Shown: positions 7,875 through 7,919 of the stretch, one piece after another
Layout of the letters: every line of letters begins with the position of its first letter
Position numbering within the stretch: the stretch's first letter is position 1
Assembly: GCA_012799755.1 (NCBI GenBank)
Contig: JAAZKQ010000747.1
Location: 1 to 7,919, forward strand
Source: Lentisphaerota bacterium
Lineage (GTDB): Bacteria; Verrucomicrobiota; Lentisphaeria; Oligosphaerales; Oligosphaeraceae
DNA length: 7,919 nt
Reading direction: 5' to 3'
Notes under the pieces: model-generated
Told to the model about the DNA's origin: nothing
Databases searched by the model: none
What the model saw: the letters and a program-made list of their open reading frames with translations, nothing else
Translations under genes and position numbers: made by a program

Positions 7875-7919
7875 ATGTTTCGTGCCGTTCCTTGAAATCA
7901 TCAGCCCACCCACCCTAGG

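Larger units (their letters stand above)
7517..7919. other. Non-coding stretch downstream of recD
   Basis: About 400 bp with no reading frame I can support on either strand. Just at the recD stop there is a short stem-loop, AGTAG at 7512-7516 with CTACT at 7523-7527 around TGGGGG. No T-run follows it, so I do not call it a terminator. The rest contains the long imperfect palindrome (7547-7700), a pair of near-direct repeats (7773-7810) and a minus-strand terminator-like hairpin (7854-7874), listed separately. No tRNA, rRNA or clear sigma-70 promoter is recognised. Confidence 0.7.

Noticed and set aside
1..7919. E. coli-type Chi octamer (GCTGGTGG) as a regulatory partner of the enzyme
   Set aside because: I looked at the GGTGG-containing places (for example near 2963 and 1842) and saw no exact octamer. 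The Chi sequence of this host is also unknown, so nothing can be claimed.
7517..7919. CRISPR array, tRNA or insertion-sequence end in the non-coding stretch
   Set aside because: There are no regularly spaced identical repeats, no cloverleaf and no transposase remnant. The palindrome has no visible target-site duplication outside its arms.

Overview
The window is one continuous plus-strand DNA-repair cluster followed by about 400 bp without a convincing gene. The left edge cuts into recC (C-terminal half present). After it come complete recB and complete recD, so the genes encode the heterotrimeric RecBCD helicase-nuclease (exonuclease V). The order recC-recB-recD has tight spacing and no ptrA protease gene, unlike the E. 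coli order recC-ptrA-recB-recD. A RecBCD enzyme, the GC-rich third codon positions and the purine-rich ribosome binding sites fit a Gram-negative-type bacterium of moderately high GC. I cannot place the phylum from this sequence alone.

Layout: 1-1638 is recC, open at the 5' end. 1701-5564 is recB; an in-frame ATG at 1635 overlaps the recC stop as ATGA, but family alignment favours 1701. 5621-7516 is recD, with a better ribosome binding site for the ATG at 5627. 7517-7919 carries no supported gene. It holds a long imperfect palindrome (7547-7700), a pair of 15-bp near-direct repeats (7773-7810), and an intrinsic-terminator-like hairpin oriented for the minus strand (7854-7874). That hairpin suggests a convergent gene just beyond the right edge.

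How the genes work together: RecB is a 3'-5' SF1A helicase with a C-terminal nuclease domain. RecD is a 5'-3' SF1B helicase. RecC is the scaffold that splits the duplex and, in the characterised enzymes, reads Chi. All helicase motifs of RecB and RecD and the D-D-K nuclease residues of RecB are visible and intact, so the complex looks functional. I do not see an undescribed defence or mobile system in the coding part. The least explained structure is the 154-bp palindrome downstream of recD.
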